This document shows positions 26,161 through 39,373 of a stretch of DNA of 64,000 bases, in pieces. Location of the stretch: NCBI GenBank assembly GCA_019671135.1, contig JAHRHY010000005.1:2108001-2172000 (forward strand), given 5' to 3'. The notes beneath the pieces are model-generated. The model had not been told where the DNA came from, ran no database searches, and saw only the letters and a list, made by a program, of their open reading frames with translations. How positions within the stretch are numbered: the first letter of the stretch is position 1; each line of letters starts with the position of its first letter. A program made the position numbers and the translations under genes. The DNA comes from Linnemannia hyalina (lineage: Eukaryota; Mortierellomycota; Mortierellomycetes; Mortierellales; Mortierellaceae).

Positions 26161-27450
26161 TTAGACAAGAAGTCCGAGGAAGGTGAGGAGCGCGACCGTA
26201 AAGGTGACGATCACCGAGACGGACAGGTCGATGTCGGTCACGGATGACATGGCGGACGACTTTCTGCCCTCGGTCTGAAGAACAATTGGAGCAGCGGAAG
26301 AGGTGGTCATGTCTTGGCCGTTGACGGAAGTAGAGGCATCCTTGGTGTTGGTGGTCTTGACGACCTTTGCGTTCGCATCGGTGTTGGGTTGTTGAGGAGC
26401 AACGCTGTTGACATGGAGCTTGGCAGGGTTGACATTTCCGCCGGGGGTGGCCTCCAAGCCTTTGATACGGAACTGGCGGTCCTGGACGACGGTCACTCCT
26501 GCAGCATTGACGGGTGTGTCCTTGGTGGCGGCCTTTTTAACAGGAGCGGCGCGCTTGAAGATGTTGTCAAGGACCGAGGTAACAATTGAGCGTTTATCAA
26601 CCTTGACGACCTTCTTCACCATCTTTCTCCTTCCACCAGCATTCATCAACGCGGGGTTAGAAACAGAGTCGGAAGAGGTCTTCAAGATCACCCGGAACTT
26701 GTCCGAAAAGTCAAAATCGGCCTTGAGATCCTTGGGCACTACCCAACTCTTCCACAAGAACGGATTTCCACTCGCCGCCTTGTCCTGTGGGATCTCGGTC
26801 CCTTCTTTGACCAACGTCGCCAAATGAATCTTTCCAAACTCATCAAACAGTTCTAGTGATGCGGTCTTGGGAGCCGCGATGCCCTTTGGTGAGATCATCC
26901 AAAAGTCGATTGTGGACTTCCCGGCGATGTAGGTGGGTCGATAGTTGAGGTAATAGAAATCAAGAGAGGGTCCGGTGGTGGGGAGGTAGGCGAGTTTTTG
27001 GGTCCCACGAACTTGGGATTCGATTTGGAGTTGGAGTGGGAGGGCAGAGGTATCAGAGAATGTGAGGGCCATTGACTTGACGACGTTGTTGGATGCTGGG
27101 GTATGCTTTGCGGGTGCTGCTGTGGCTGGGGTGGTGAGGAGGGAGAAGTAGGAGAGGAGGGTTATGGAGAGGAGGGCGAGGGTTGTTGCCCACTGTGCTG
27201 TGAATGGTCTGCTGAGCATCCTGACACGACGGACTCCTGAAGTTGTAGTAGTGGATGAAGAAGTAGTGGAAGGAGCGTTGGAGAAGGCGGAGGAGAGGAG
27301 GGCGGTAAGGGCGGTGGTGGTGGAAGAGAGGATTGCTTGGGAGGGGGCTGTGGATCGGAGAGGGGTGATGGCCTTGGTGAACGAAGACTTTAGGAAGGTG
27401 TTGTTGGAGGTCTGTGCCATTGGGAACTTGTAGATGGTTGTCAATGGCAT
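26161..27450 (-). CDS. Secreted, probably GPI-anchored S/T-rich surface protein
   Basis: Single exon, 429 residues from the ATG at 27450. The first 77 residues are S/T/A-rich. The Met at residue 78 (ATG at 27219) starts MLSRPFTAQWATTLALLSITLL...ATAAPA, which looks like a textbook signal peptide. That Met could be the real start, giving 352 residues. The middle (about 120-250) is a beta-rich globular stretch (LDFYYLNYRPTYIAGKS; DFWMISPKG; PFLWKSWVVPKDL; FRVILKTSSDS) resembling small extracellular domains of fungal wall proteins. Basic and S/T-rich segments follow. The C-terminus is a hydrophobic tail (VSVIVTFTVALLTFLGLLV) with no basic residues after it, as in GPI-attachment signals. I cannot name a family; surface location is an inference. 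Confidence 0.75.
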   Translation of the reverse strand: MPLTTIYKFPMAQTSNNTFLKSSFTKAITPLRSTAPSQAILSSTTTALTALLSSAFSNAPSTTSSSTTTTSGVRRVRMLSRPFTAQWATTLALLSITLLSYFSLLTTPATAAPAKHTPASNNVVKSMALTFSDTSALPLQLQIESQVRGTQKLAYLPTTGPSLDFYYLNYRPTYIAGKSTIDFWMISPKGIAAPKTASLELFDEFGKIHLATLVKEGTEIPQDKAASGNPFLWKSWVVPKDLKADFDFSDKFRVILKTSSDSVSNPALMNAGGRRKMVKKVVKVDKRSIVTSVLDNIFKRAAPVKKAATKDTPVNAAGVTVVQDRQFRIKGLEATPGGNVNPAKLHVNSVAPQQPNTDANAKVVKTTNTKDASTSVNGQDMTTSSAAPIVLQTEGRKSSAMSSVTDIDLSVSVIVTFTVALLTFLGLLV

Positions 27451-30400
27451 TTTGAGTTGGTCGGTTGGTTTTTTTTTGGGTGTTCGTTTTTTTGTTTGAA
27501 AAGGATGGGTACAGTAAAAGGAAGAGTATTAAATATAGATATGTAAGATAGATGGTATAATAGATAAAAAGGCTTAGCCCTAGAGGGACGTTTGTTGTCG
27601 CTTGAAGAGGAGAATGAACGAAAGGTGAGGAAGAAGATGATGAGTGAGTTCAGGGGTGACGATGAGGGATTATATACTAGAAGAAAAGAGGGTGGGAGTC
27701 CCTTAACAAGCTGTTTGCAAATCCCCCCCTCACCCTCACGTTTACAACCAGCCTCGTCCCTGGCAACGATAGTAAGTTGGATGGTGAGACCTTCCGTTAT
27801 GATTGCCAGGCTAGAAAATAATATATTTTGTGCTGGCCCATTCGACATTCCACCGCCAGCTGGAAAATCAAAATCAAAATCAAAAAAGGGAAAAGTATCG
27901 AACGCGTGAGGCTCGACGCGTTTAATCAAGTGACTGTCATATCCAACATGAAAGCTTGATCAATTGGATTAGGGTGAACACGGACCAACCGAGACAAGCT
28001 ATTGCAATCCCAACGTCCCTCCCTTCCCTCTTTGTTAGCCATGGCGGAGAGTTCGTTTCCTCGATAGAGAAGAAATGGAGGAAAAGCAGTGAATATTATC
28101 CGCACGCATACTCGGTCCCTGACAAATCCAACGGCTCAACGTTATTGTTTGGTCGTTTTTAGAAGTCATTTTTTTCCTCGAGAGGGAAGGGGAACACATT
28201 AAAGCCTCACATGAAGTGAGCTCCGAGCGAGAGAAGGAAATGGGTTTGCGAGACGTATGCACCCGTCGGTGCCAGTGACATACTTTTTTTTTTGCGTGAA
28301 CAAAAAACCAAAGATGAACATCTAGCGCGATCGGATAAAGGATGACAAGTAGGAATGCTGGCAAGGCAGGGTCACAGGGATGAAAAGTATAGCAATCAAC
28401 CAAGAGACGTCCCTCCTGTCCATTCCGAACCCTTGTCAATTACTCTACGAAAGCTCCCTACCATCTTGTTCAGTCCATACCCACCCCTCATTACGATTGC
28501 GCTCATGGCATCCCTCTTTCGTATTTTACCTTTCCTTTCTTTCCCCAGATGCACGATCCATCTCTCCCAAAAAAAATAGGGTTCACTCTCATCCCTATCG
28601 TTTCCTGGTGCCCAGCATGGACATGTGCGCCACTAAGAAAAAATGCGGGGGCGGTGAATTTTTTTCTTTCTCTCTAATTCTCCACCTATCAATGGACTTA
28701 ATGTAAGTCGTATCACGCCTGCACTAAAGTAATAGGGTACATGTCATAATGATAATGAAAATAAGACTTTTACGGAGTTGTAAAGGTGGGGTTACATGTA
28801 AAGAAAAGGAAACAAAAAAAAGTGGGGGCGAAGATGGGGAGGAGTAAGTAAAAAGGGAGCAATTCTCACCCACATTTGAAGTCCGAACCCCGCATACCTT
28901 GCATGCATCCTTGTCAATTGTACCATTGAAACAGGAAAGTGGGATTTGTCCGGGATAAAAGGAAAAAGGGGAATACATGGTAGGGATGGATCTGCATGAT
29001 TCTCTTTTTTCCGAAATGTTACGTGCTGAACATGTAAGGAACTTTGAAGTGGTATCAAAAACACATGTGGCGGAAGGTGGAGAAAAGTGAAGGAGCAAAG
29101 AGAAAATGAAAAGGATAAAAAAATGGATGCCTGATCGTCTAGGCCTGAAGAGACTTTGAAGAAGAGTTTCCGGGGCTGTGATCCACGTTGAACAAAGGGC
29201 TTCCTATGTCCCTTGTTCAGCATAACTCGCCTTGTTCACCACTCACTCTCACCAAAGCTCCAGGGGCTCTTTGGGAAAAATAAAATAGGGGGCGGATCAG
29301 AGCGTAGCCTCTTGCAAAAAACTTGACTCGGTGGAATTACCGTTATGGGGTTGGTTGCCTGTCTTTCAACTCTAAACGGCTCACCACCTGAGACAAGAGG
29401 GTAAACGAAGGTCGAGTTGTCATTGGTGTAGAAGGAAGACAAGTGCACGAGGGAGGGCACAGAGGAGTAGAGAGTCCGTTCCCCACATTTTGACTTTTCT
29501 ATGCCTCTCCATCGTCCTCTCACTACCCCGCATTTCTATTCAAAGCTGATGTGCTCTTTCTTCTTGTCCTTGATTCACGTTGCGCTTTGTTGGCACTTGC
29601 ACTCATACATTCGCCCTTCTAACTGATAACATGTGCGCTTTATTCGCTTTGCGAACCTGAAACGGATCGGTCTTTGATAGCCTTTTTTCGATCCAACCCA
29701 GAACGACAAGTAAAGGGTATCGAGAAAGGCAAGGATGACATGAATGGACAACTCTTGGGCGTCATCCAAAAGGCCACTCTCCTTTACGAAATCGAAATCT
29801 TTACTATGTAATAGAAATGCGGGGTAACATGGCCGAGGATGAAGACTCGTTCGTCTTCCTTATCCCAGTCCTGGTCACCCCTTTTTTTCACCGCGTCTCC
29901 CCCCACTCGATGTTCATTCTCAGTAATCACCTCATTCCATGGTCTGTCTTTTTTTCCTCTTGTCCTCAACCCCAGCACCATCCACCTCTTTCCTTTCCCT
30001 TTTTGAATGCGTATGCACCACGATAAAAAAGAAAAAGGATTCTCCGAAAGTTAAACTGTGCTCCAAAATAAAAAATGAATACTTGTTTCTCTCGCTTGTG
30101 ACCAACTGACTCCAGGAAGAAACACACAAAAACACTAACGTTCATTAGCCAATGGATCCAGTTTTCTTGGTTGGGTTGACGTGGTACAAATGAAGGGCAA
30201 GAGGGCGATTAAGGAATCTTAAATCGCAACTGTGCCCACCCATTGGTCAAGAACTGCTCTGTACGTTCAGCCTCCGATGTTCCCTTGGAACTTGGAAAGA
30301 GAGAAAAAAATGGAGACTCATGTTTTGGTATCGTTTTATAAGTTCACTCATGCTGATTTCGTATGGATCATACATATTCTTTTTTACTTCTTTTCGTTGG

Positions 30401-32320
30401 TACATATGGAAGCAATGGATTCAATGCACCTACTACTTTATGGATCTGATCGAGAGTACCCTCTGGTCCACTTTCCTTTTCTTGTTTCTTACGTATCAAA
30501 TGAAGCAGGAAGGGGCAGTAGGGGAGTCAGGGGACGAGTTATGCATCGCAGCATAGTGATAGAAAACAAACAAAATGTTGTCAACAGGCCCCCTCTTTCG
30601 CCGTCCTTCTTTGCTTGCGGTCGGTCCCGAATGGATCCTCGTTCCTCCTCCTTCTATCCATCTTTTCCTTTTTGCTTTCATCTCTCGATCCCCATCGTGT
30701 TGTTTACATTTTCCAGTTGTCCTCGTTAGTCTCCCCTTATTGACTTTCATGCTCCCATCTCGTTTCATTTGACAAACAGTTTTTTTTGCTTATCGTCCTT
30801 GCTGGAACACCTAATAGCACCCAATAGTAATCGAAAGGAAGTATACCACCGAAAAGGGGAAAAGATAAATGCAACGAAGCGAGGGCGTGAAAGCAGAAAG
30901 GAATAGGGGGAGCTCATGTCGTCCTGGCTGGTTGTTGGTGTACATTTCCTGCGTGCTTTACAAGTCCACCACGATCTGTCAACAAAGCTCTTTGTTGACA
31001 GCATTTTTTGTTGTTGTTCACAAGGAAGTATGAAATGTGCGCTCGTTCCTCCTCTACAAGTATGAACCTTTTCAGCAAGAGAAGGGATGCTGCAGTTGTT
31101 GATGCCGGTGTCTGTGTTGACTTCCCGTGGCAGTCTTTTGTTGTTCTTATGAATACTAAAGCTGATGCTGATGATGATCATGTTTGAGTGACATGTAACA
31201 TGTTTCTGCAACACACAACCCTGGAGCGGATAAACAAAGTACGAGTATTGCCAGATCATCGTAGCTGAGTTGGTTATGGGCCATGAGCCAGTCCTTGTGC
31301 TTGATTGTATTAACACTAAGAGCGCCAATTGAACAGAAACAATGAAATGTCTCGATATGAATGACGATAGTTGGTAGGGTAACCCTGGATGTTTGTCCTA
31401 TCTTTCCTCCGAGAACGCGATTACAATACGTTTGTGTTTGAGTCGATTCAATGAAAACCTTGCTCTTGCCTTTTCCGACCGGGTTATTTTATTCGGTTCT
31501 GTCATCGTTTCCGTAGGGGGTAGGGGGAGGGGAACCCTTCCTCTTTCTTTTAATAAGGATTCACCCATTCTATTCGCATTACCTTAGTTCTTGGGGATCC
31601 GTGTATGCCCAGATCTTACTCTGTCCTTATTTTCTCCCTTTTTAATATTTTTTTCAATTGACGGGTCCGCAACGTCTGAATTAGTCCATGGGAATGGAGA
31701 AAGGGACAAGACAATGTCATCTGTCAGAAAATGAACATGGAGCCGTGTCGTTCATCGTCGATTCCTTCTTCATTTTTTTTTCGTATAAAAAGTGCATCCT
31801 CGACTCCTGCTTTTTTTTTTCTTTGTTCGACTTGACCTTGATCCTTTTCTCTTCTCCTCCTCTTTCTTCTTCTCTTCGACTACTTCTCCTCTTCCTCAGA
31901 TTCAGATCTTCCTCTTCATCTCCCGTCACTTGTACACACAATTCATACCCTTGTGAACGTCAACAAATCAACACACCCTTACTTTACCGTCTTTGTCAAC
32001 AAACATCTCTTTTCTTTGTAAACAGCTGCTCGCTACACATTGACCATTTACCCTTCGTCGTACACACGCTCTTCACATAGTAAACAAACACTCCTTTGTT
32101 ACTAGTTTCCCATCAACTCACATACACACATACTCCAGCATCGACTTGTTGTCAAGGAGTAACCCGCCCTCGCGTCCTTCACACACCTTTTTTATTCTTT
32201 TTTTTGGTGTCATCTGCAAACAAAACATATACCACTTCCCACCCTCCCCTGTAATACTATCCACTTCCACATCCCCTTTGTATTATTCCCCACCTTTAAA
32301 CACAACAAACAACAACAACA
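27451..32320. other. Large gene-poor divergent intergenic region
   Basis: 4.9 kb between the surface-protein gene (-) and the MFS transporter (+). I found no protein gene or tRNA. C/T-rich tracts around 31840-32320 and the A/C-rich stretch before 32321 look like the transporter promoter and leader. Open frames here lack motifs and are broken on both sides. Confidence 0.45.
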
Positions 32321-34044
32321 ATGACAAAATTCAACTTTTTCAAGAGTGCTCCTGAGGGCAACACTAGCAACAGCACCGTTGCCTCGCAGGACAAGGAAAA
32401 GGGCATCGCCGCTGCTGCTGCCCACCACAAACGCCCTGCCTCGTCCAGACGTTCATCTTACGAGTCGGCCGTCCAGGGCAACGGCGTCGTCCTCGCCAAG
32501 AACGAGCGCTACTCGCATGACCACGGCCGCCCTGCCTCTGTCAATGCCACTTTTGAGGATGGTGTTGTTATGGAGTCTGGATTTCGCGGCTACCTTGTCG
32601 TCTTTGGTGGTTTCTTGGTAAGCAACCACCCTTCTAATTTTGCAGTTTATCTTTCTCCACTCCTTTCTCTTTCTTCGTTATCCCCATCCTTCCTCTCCCA
32701 CTCCTTCCTCTCCCACTCCTTCAACCCCAGTTTTGGATCCATTTCTGTCAAAGTTATAGTTTCGCATCCGATATCAAACCTTTTTCCCTTCCTTTACCCC
32801 GGATTTTTCTTTCCTCTTTCAGCTTGACGCCTTCAAAATCCGCTAACTTACGATATATCCATCTCTTTTTCACCAAATAGACCATCTTGGCTGCCATCGG
32901 ATATGTCTCCATCTACGGTATCTTCCAGGCCCAGTACAGCGAGAGCTACGGAGCTCGCGGTGCGACCCAGTCCGCCATCTCCTTTGTTGGTTCCCTTGCC
33001 GTCGGTTTCCAGTTCGGTTTCACTATCATTGCCGGCCCCGTCATGAACAGGTTCGGCCACAAGGTCGTCCTCTGGTCCGGATGCATTATTGGTTCCCTCG
33101 GTCTCTTGCTCGCTTCCTGGTGCAATGAGCTCTGGCAGTTGTACCTGACCCAGGGTGTCATGTTTGGTATCGGTGCCTCCCTCCTCAACTTGGCCGCCAC
33201 CGCTATCCCTCCTCTCTGGTACGATAAGCACCGTGGTCTTGCCATGGGTATCTGCTTCGCTGGTGCTGGTATTGGTGGTCTTGGCCTCGGCTTCATCATC
33301 CCTGCCTTGATCAACGCAGTCGGCATCTACTGGACCCTCCGCATCTACGCCATCTTCCACTTTGTCTGCACCGCCTTTGCTGCCTTGGTTATGCGTGCTC
33401 CCCGTCAGCTCTCTGGCCCTCCCATTGCTCAACGCAAGGATACCATCAACTTGACCATCCTCCGCGATCCCGGTTTCATGCTCTGGTTTGTCGCCGCCGC
33501 CCTCTTTGGTTTCGCCTACGTCGTCCCCTTCACCTACATCCCCTCATTCGCCAAGGATGTTGTCGGATTGGACCCCAACGTCAAGGGTGGTCAGCTGTTG
33601 TCGATCATGTCTGGCGCCAACGCTGTCGGTCGTGTTATCATCGGTATCGCTGGTGATCGTCTGGGAGCCATCCGCGTTGCCGCCTGCGCCTTTACTCTCG
33701 CTGGTCTTTCGTGCTTCATCTGGATGTTTGCCGAGACTGAGGGTGCATTGATTGGCTTCTCGATCATGTACGGCTTCTTCTCTGGCTCGTTCTTCACCCT
33801 CGTTGCCTCGATCACCGCTAACATTGTCGGTCTCGCTAACTTGGGCTCGGGCCTGACTGTGATCTTCTTGACCAACACCCCCGGCAACTTGTTTACGTTG
33901 CCCATTGCTGGCCAGATCTTTGAGAAGGCTCAGGACTACAAGTCGATGATTGGTTACAACGCGGCGATGTACCTTGTTGCGGGAGCGATCTTGTTCTTCT
34001 TGATGATCTACAACCGCTGGACCAAGCGTGTCGACGTTGTCTAA
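32321..34044 (+). CDS. MFS transporter, monocarboxylate porter (MCT/Mch-like)
   Basis: Membrane transporter of the major facilitator superfamily. Two exons, 32321-32617 and 32881-34044, phase 0, 486 residues. A cytosolic N-tail of about 85 residues (S/A/K-rich) leads into TM1 (GYLVVFGGFLTILAAIGYVSIYGIF), which is split by the intron. Helices follow at regular spacing, including GSLAVGFQFGFTIIAGPVMNRFG with its conserved loop, LGLLLASWC, the Gly-rich GICFAGAGIGGLGLGF typical of MCTs, and a second six-helix half beginning near GFMLWFVAAALFGFAYVVPF. The order matches fungal Mch/MCT proteins, but the substrate cannot be read from sequence. Codon use is strongly biased to C-ending codons, suggesting high expression. 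Confidence 0.92.
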
Positions 34045-34715
34045 GCAAATCGCTATATAATCATAATACCTTGTAAACCTTTTACTGTAGATATCTCTGT
34101 ATTATCTTTTACTACTTTATTATTATTAAAAAAGATCTCATGCCATGCATGTATCCATTTATTACCCAAGAGCATGTTCCATCAGTTTAAGTGTGCAAAA
34201 GAAGTGATGGCCCCTGAAAAGTGAAACTCAGCCACACCTTTTTTATGCCCTATGTATCACTTCCCTGTCCTCTGTACCCCAGACACCATACAGAAAGGTA
34301 CAAAGGCCAGGAAACACTCTCGCCCAACCAACCACAGCAGACCAGGGAAGAGCAGCCAAAGTTCAGTTCCAGCCCAGATCCACTCCACACACTCACACAA
34401 CAGGATGCCCCGACTGATAGCAGACTCATCCCTTCAGTCGCTTCCATGACCAAACCCTTCTTCCGTCTTCTCGTCCCTTCATCATCCTCTCTCCCCTCTC
34501 TCTTCGTCTTCCCTTCCTCCTCATCACCCGCTTTTGCATTCCGATCATCCCGGCAGCCACTACGATCACATCTCTCATACAAGAGATCACTCCTTCACAC
34601 ATTTCATCACCAACAGAGCCAACTCTCAGGGCAAGGCCGCACCTTTGACTTTTCAACACACATTCCTTACAGCTCCCACTCCTCTACAAGCACCAACAGC
34701 ATCAGCAAAAGCAGT
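34045..34715. promoter_or_regulatory. Intergenic region upstream of BPL1
   Basis: Holds the transporter 3' UTR and the BPL1 promoter/leader. The BPL1 frame is open through much of it, with in-frame ATGs at 34245 and 34446. Confidence 0.4.
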
Positions 34716-36942
34716 ATGAACATTCTGGTCTACTCTGGCGACGGCACCTCCCGGACGTCGCTCATCCACACCGTCAACAGCCTGCGCTCCCTCGTCGGAC
34801 AACACTACGATGTCATGAAAATCGATGCCACAGGACTGCTTACCGAACCGTGGGAAGATTCGACATCCCTGCTGGTTATCCCTGGGGGGAGGGACTTGCC
34901 ATTTACTAGAGACCTCAATGGGGCCACCAACGATCGGATCAGGAACTATGTTCAGTCTGGAGGGAGGTTTTTTGGGATCTGTGCTGGGGCGTATTATGGA
35001 TCGGATCGGATCTCGTTTGAGCTAGGCCGGTCGTTGGAGGTGCAGGGGGAGAGAGAGTTGAAGTTCTTTGCGGGAGAGTGTCGAGGGGCTGTTTATCCTG
35101 GATTTGTTTATGAATCTGAGAGTGGCGCCAATGCTGTCGGGATTCAACTCAACCAGGAGGTCTTTTCTCGGACACAGCAGGGGCAGGATGCTGGGCTTGA
35201 TTTTGCAGAGACCAAGGTCTACTTTAATGGAGGCGGGTACTTTGTGGACGCAGACAAGTATCCAGGGACCACTGTCATGGCCTGGTACAAGAAGGAATCA
35301 ACCCAGATTGAGCCAGACTCTCCAGGACCCAAAGCAGCTATGGTCGCCTGTCAAGTCGGACAAGGATTGGCGGTTCTCACAGGCGTTCACCCGGAATACA
35401 ATGCGACTCATCTGGATGCACGCAACCCGGAATACGGACCGCAGCCAAATGTTGTGAACCGGCTATTGGAGCGGGAACATGAGCGGCGACTGTTTTTGAG
35501 ATCTGTCCTGGCCAAGATGGGCCTTTCCGTCGCTCCACCAGAACCTGGTCAAGCTGCTACGGCTGTGAATGGGACGACCACAGGAGTCATTCAAGGCGTT
35601 CCTTCGATTACTCCTCTTTTCCTTGCATCCGTCCAGCCATCGTACACAACAGAGTTGAGCAGGACTTTGTTGGGACTCGCCAATGGTCAGGGCCAGATAC
35701 AGGAAGTCAACGATACCTTTCAAATTGTTCCGTCGCTCCAGCACACGATCCCGGTTCATAACCCCACAACACCGGCGACAGCTCCAGGACTGGAACAGGA
35801 GGAAGGTGAAGAAAATATTACCAAGAACATTGTCCTCTGTGCTGACGCACCACCACCAACGACCATGACACCTGAATTCAACATGGCGCACTTTTTCCAG
35901 CACCTCGACCTGACCCGCCAACAACAACTGGCGACCGGCATCGGCTCCCGTTTCAGCAACAACAACCTCACATTCGGCAACAGTCTCCTGTACGGTCAAG
36001 TTGTGACCTCGACACAGACAATGCTGGACAAAAACTTTGGGCTCTGCCAGAGGCTGCCCAACGGCTTTGTGTGTAATGCGACTATTCAAGTGTCAGGACG
36101 AGGACGCGGTCGAAACTCTTGGATCTCTCCGCCAGGCTGTTTACAGTTCTCGATGGTGCTGCGACACCCGGTGCAAGCGATTCATGCATCAGCGGTGTTT
36201 GTGCAGTACCTGGTGGCATTGGCGGTGGTCGAGAGTGTATGTTCGTTGCCTGGGTATGAGGACTTGCCATTGAGACTCAAGTGGCCTAATGATATCTATG
36301 CGGAAGCGCCCCTGGACCACCCTTCACAGGCTCAGGCGGCAACAGCAAGCTCCTCGCCAAAGATGATTAAGATTGGAGGCGTCCTCGTCAACTCCAACTT
36401 TGACGGCTCTGAGTTCCTCTTGGTCATCGGTAAGCACCCATCTCTTTTTATTTGGCTGACAAGCTTCGATGTTGAAAACGTGTAACTAACTACCACTCTT
36501 TTTATTTGCCTCCACTTGCACAGGATGCGGAGTGAATGCGACAAATCCAAACCCAACGACGTCCATCAACCACCTAATCCGCCACCACAACAAAACCACA
36601 GGAAAAACACTAGCCCTCTTCTCCCAAGAAACCCTCCTTGCTCAGATCCTTGTCAAATTCGAACAATTCCACCGCCAGTTCCTAGGCGGTAATGGAACCG
36701 GATTCGCACAATTTGAAGAGATGTATTACCGGCGATGGTTGCACTCGGATGCAATCGTGACACTGACGACCATGACGCCTCATCGGCGGGTGAGGATTAA
36801 GGGTATTTCGTTGGATTATGGGTTGTTGAGGACTGTTGGCGTGGATGAGCAGGGGAGGGAGGTGGGTGGAGAGGAGTTTAGGTTGCAGCCGGATGGAAAT
36901 AGCTTTGATATGTTGAAGGGTCTTATCTCGCAGAAGGCGTAA
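34716..36942 (+). CDS. BPL1: Biotin-protein ligase (holocarboxylase synthetase)
   Basis: Attaches biotin to carboxylases via biotinyl-AMP. Two exons: 34716-36429 and 36524-36942, with G/GA splitting a Gly codon; 710 residues from MNILVYSGDGT, the family-typical start. The N-terminal BPL_N/glutamine-amidotransferase-like domain has LLVIPGGRDLPF and FFGICAGAYYGS. The catalytic domain near residue 461 onward has GRGRGRNSWISPPG (biotin-AMP loop), LRLKWPNDIY, KIGGVLVNS and GCGVNATNPNPTTSIN (joined across the intron). A C-terminal domain follows with LHSDAIVTL and RRVRIKGISLDYGLL. In-frame ATGs at 34446 and 34245 would add an R/S/F-rich, acid-poor N-terminus that resembles a mitochondrial presequence (see findings). 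Confidence 0.95.
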
Positions 36943-39373
36943 AATAGATGAAAGGTGGTGAGGGCGATAGCAGGAACGTCTTCAAGACGATATTGTATTT
37001 GTAGCGACATAAAATAACTCTCAATTTAGACCCGGCATGCTTATGTGAGTCTTGCTTGCCTTACGCCCATGCCATCGCTCGGATCTGGAAAAGAGATGGA
37101 AAATGAAAGCGGTGTGTGTTGGTATGTACGGAAAGGAATTGACTGGCTGGGTCCGGATTGTCACCTTACACTGTTTGTACCCCTGTTTCTCACACCGTAA
37201 AAAAAAAGTGTCCACAAACAAAAAACAAGGCAGGTAAGCTAAAAGCAAGGCATAAAGCAGGGGGAGAAACAAGAACCACCCCTTACATCTCATTCCTTCC
37301 ATTCCTCCTTTTTTTTCTTACCTTCCATCCTTCCTTCGCTCACTCGGACCTCTTGCTTCCTTCCCATCTAACCGTGCGTCCAGCCAGCCAGCCAGTTAGG
37401 AACCAGGAACGCGTCTTACTCTCCTTTTTTTTTGTGCCTTCTCGTAAACAATTTTTTTTTGAGAGCCAACAGGTTTGACATAACAAAAAAAGGGTATGAC
37501 TTTTAAATTGCAATATCTAAGATACGAATAGAGTTGTACAAGGAGGGTTTCTTGTGTTGGCAGATAGGTAGGTATGGTAGTGGTGGTGGTAGGCATAGCA
37601 AGGACAAAAGGTGGTGGTGGATGTGAAGTTAGGAAGTGAAGGGAGGGAGGGTACACCACGCCAGGTAAGAGAGATTCAATTACAAATACACGCACACATC
37701 CAGGAACAGATGTTATGAGATTGAATGAGTATGAATTGAGGGCAGTAGGAGAAACAGGTCAGAAGCTTTTTAGGAGATGGGTAAACAGAGACGGCCTGGA
37801 TTCAAGAAGCAAAAAAAAGGCGCTATTTTTATCATGCATTGAAGGGTTGGGGGAGCTAGCTAGTTTTGTATGTAGGTATGTGTGTATGCCCTGCATGGAG
37901 GCAGAGGAGGTAAAGAAGGAGGGAGACAAAGCAAAAGCAAAAGCAAAGCAATCGATCTGAACCGGAAGTCCAAAGGAGGTTCTGTACCCCCTTTTTGATA
38001 CTCTTCCAGTGTCCCTTTCCTCCTCGGAACCTGAGGCGTTGTTGGTATGTAGAGGATGTGTAGTGTGAAGATAGCGAAGTGATGGAATTAGAGTATTGTG
38101 GTGGCGTCTTTTTTCATTTCTGATAACGGTGGTTGTGATGGGGGTTTCCTATTGGCGAGACACTGTTTTCCTTCAATCAATAAAAGGTGGATCAACTTCA
38201 GGAACAGCTAGGCTACGCAGACAAATAGGTGGTCGGAGGTACTTGATGACCTGGTACCCTTCATGTCAATAAATGAAAGACAAACGGGACCCCCCCCCCC
38301 CCCCCGCTTGTTCGTTCTCCTTTGTACTGTAGGAGGTTCGATTGGCCATCAAGAGATGTTGTTCAATCAACAGTGAAGAGAAACATAAACAGTACAGCCC
38401 GTTCCCTCCTTGTCCATTTGTCCCCGTTCCTTTGTCGGATGTCGAATCCTACTTAATGCCGCAAATTCAGCATCAACCAACAACGTTGTGAGAAAGTAAA
38501 AGAAGGGCGCCAGAAATACATGCTCTTTTTTTTTTTAATTCCCTTTTGCTCGCAACCAGCCCTTTCCCTCCGACTTAACCTTGCACCTTTGCATTATCTA
38601 TCCTCTTCTCTCTTTTCCCTTCACTCTCTCTCTCTCTCTCTCTTTTTTTTCCCTCCTTTTTTTATTCCTTTTCCTTTTCTTCTCTTTTACTTCGTTATCG
38701 ACGTCTTCTTTCTCAAACTTCCTTCCCTTACCTCACTCCCCTACCCCCACCCTCTCTCTCATCCTCACCCAGGCCATAGGGTGCCATTCCGTGGTCTGCC
38801 ATCGCACTTTCCTCCTTCCCCTTAGCATTCATTCGCTGCTCATTCGACATTCTCCCTCCTCCCTTCCTTCCTACCTTCCTTCCTTCACACTCGCAATTTT
38901 TCACGACCCCTTCCTTCATCAACGTCTCTTCTCTCGACAAGTGATTACATAAAAAGAACAAGTCGACTGCCGGCTCCACCCATCGCTTTTTTTCATGCAC
39001 CAACAGTTCATGTAATAAACAGCACCATTCGACTCATTCAACTTGACAACTCACTCTGGACAAAACGCCTCTCGACATTCAAACCAGTGCATTCGACTCA
39101 CCCAACCCGTCCTTTTTTCTTTCCTCCTTCTCCCGCTCTGCCTCTCTACTATTCCTCGCTCTTGCTCTACTATTCCTCCTCTTCCTCCTTCTCATGCCAC
39201 CCACACCCTTACAGCTAGACAGAAAGAGAGAAAAGAAACGGTCCAGAAAAACCAAATTGCATCAGGAGGAACGAACTACAACCCAACACCCTCAGCCGTA
39301 ACGACTACAACAACCAATATCCCGTTATCTCGGATTATTTAACGGACAACAAGGACAACAACATATACACAGC
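36943..39373. other. Intergenic region, no gene recognised
   Basis: 2.4 kb with a C16 run (38290-38305), a (CT)n tract near 38620-38642, and C/T-rich then A/C-rich sequence (about 38520-39370) that looks like the leader of the mucin gene. No supportable open frame was found. Confidence 0.45.
38290..38305. repeat. poly-C tract (16 nt)
   Basis: An uninterrupted run of 16 C in intergenic sequence. Confidence 0.9.

Noticed and set aside
30765..31328. Minus-strand open frame of 187 codons in the large gap
   Set aside because: No recognisable motif, irregular composition and no supporting splice or poly(A) context.
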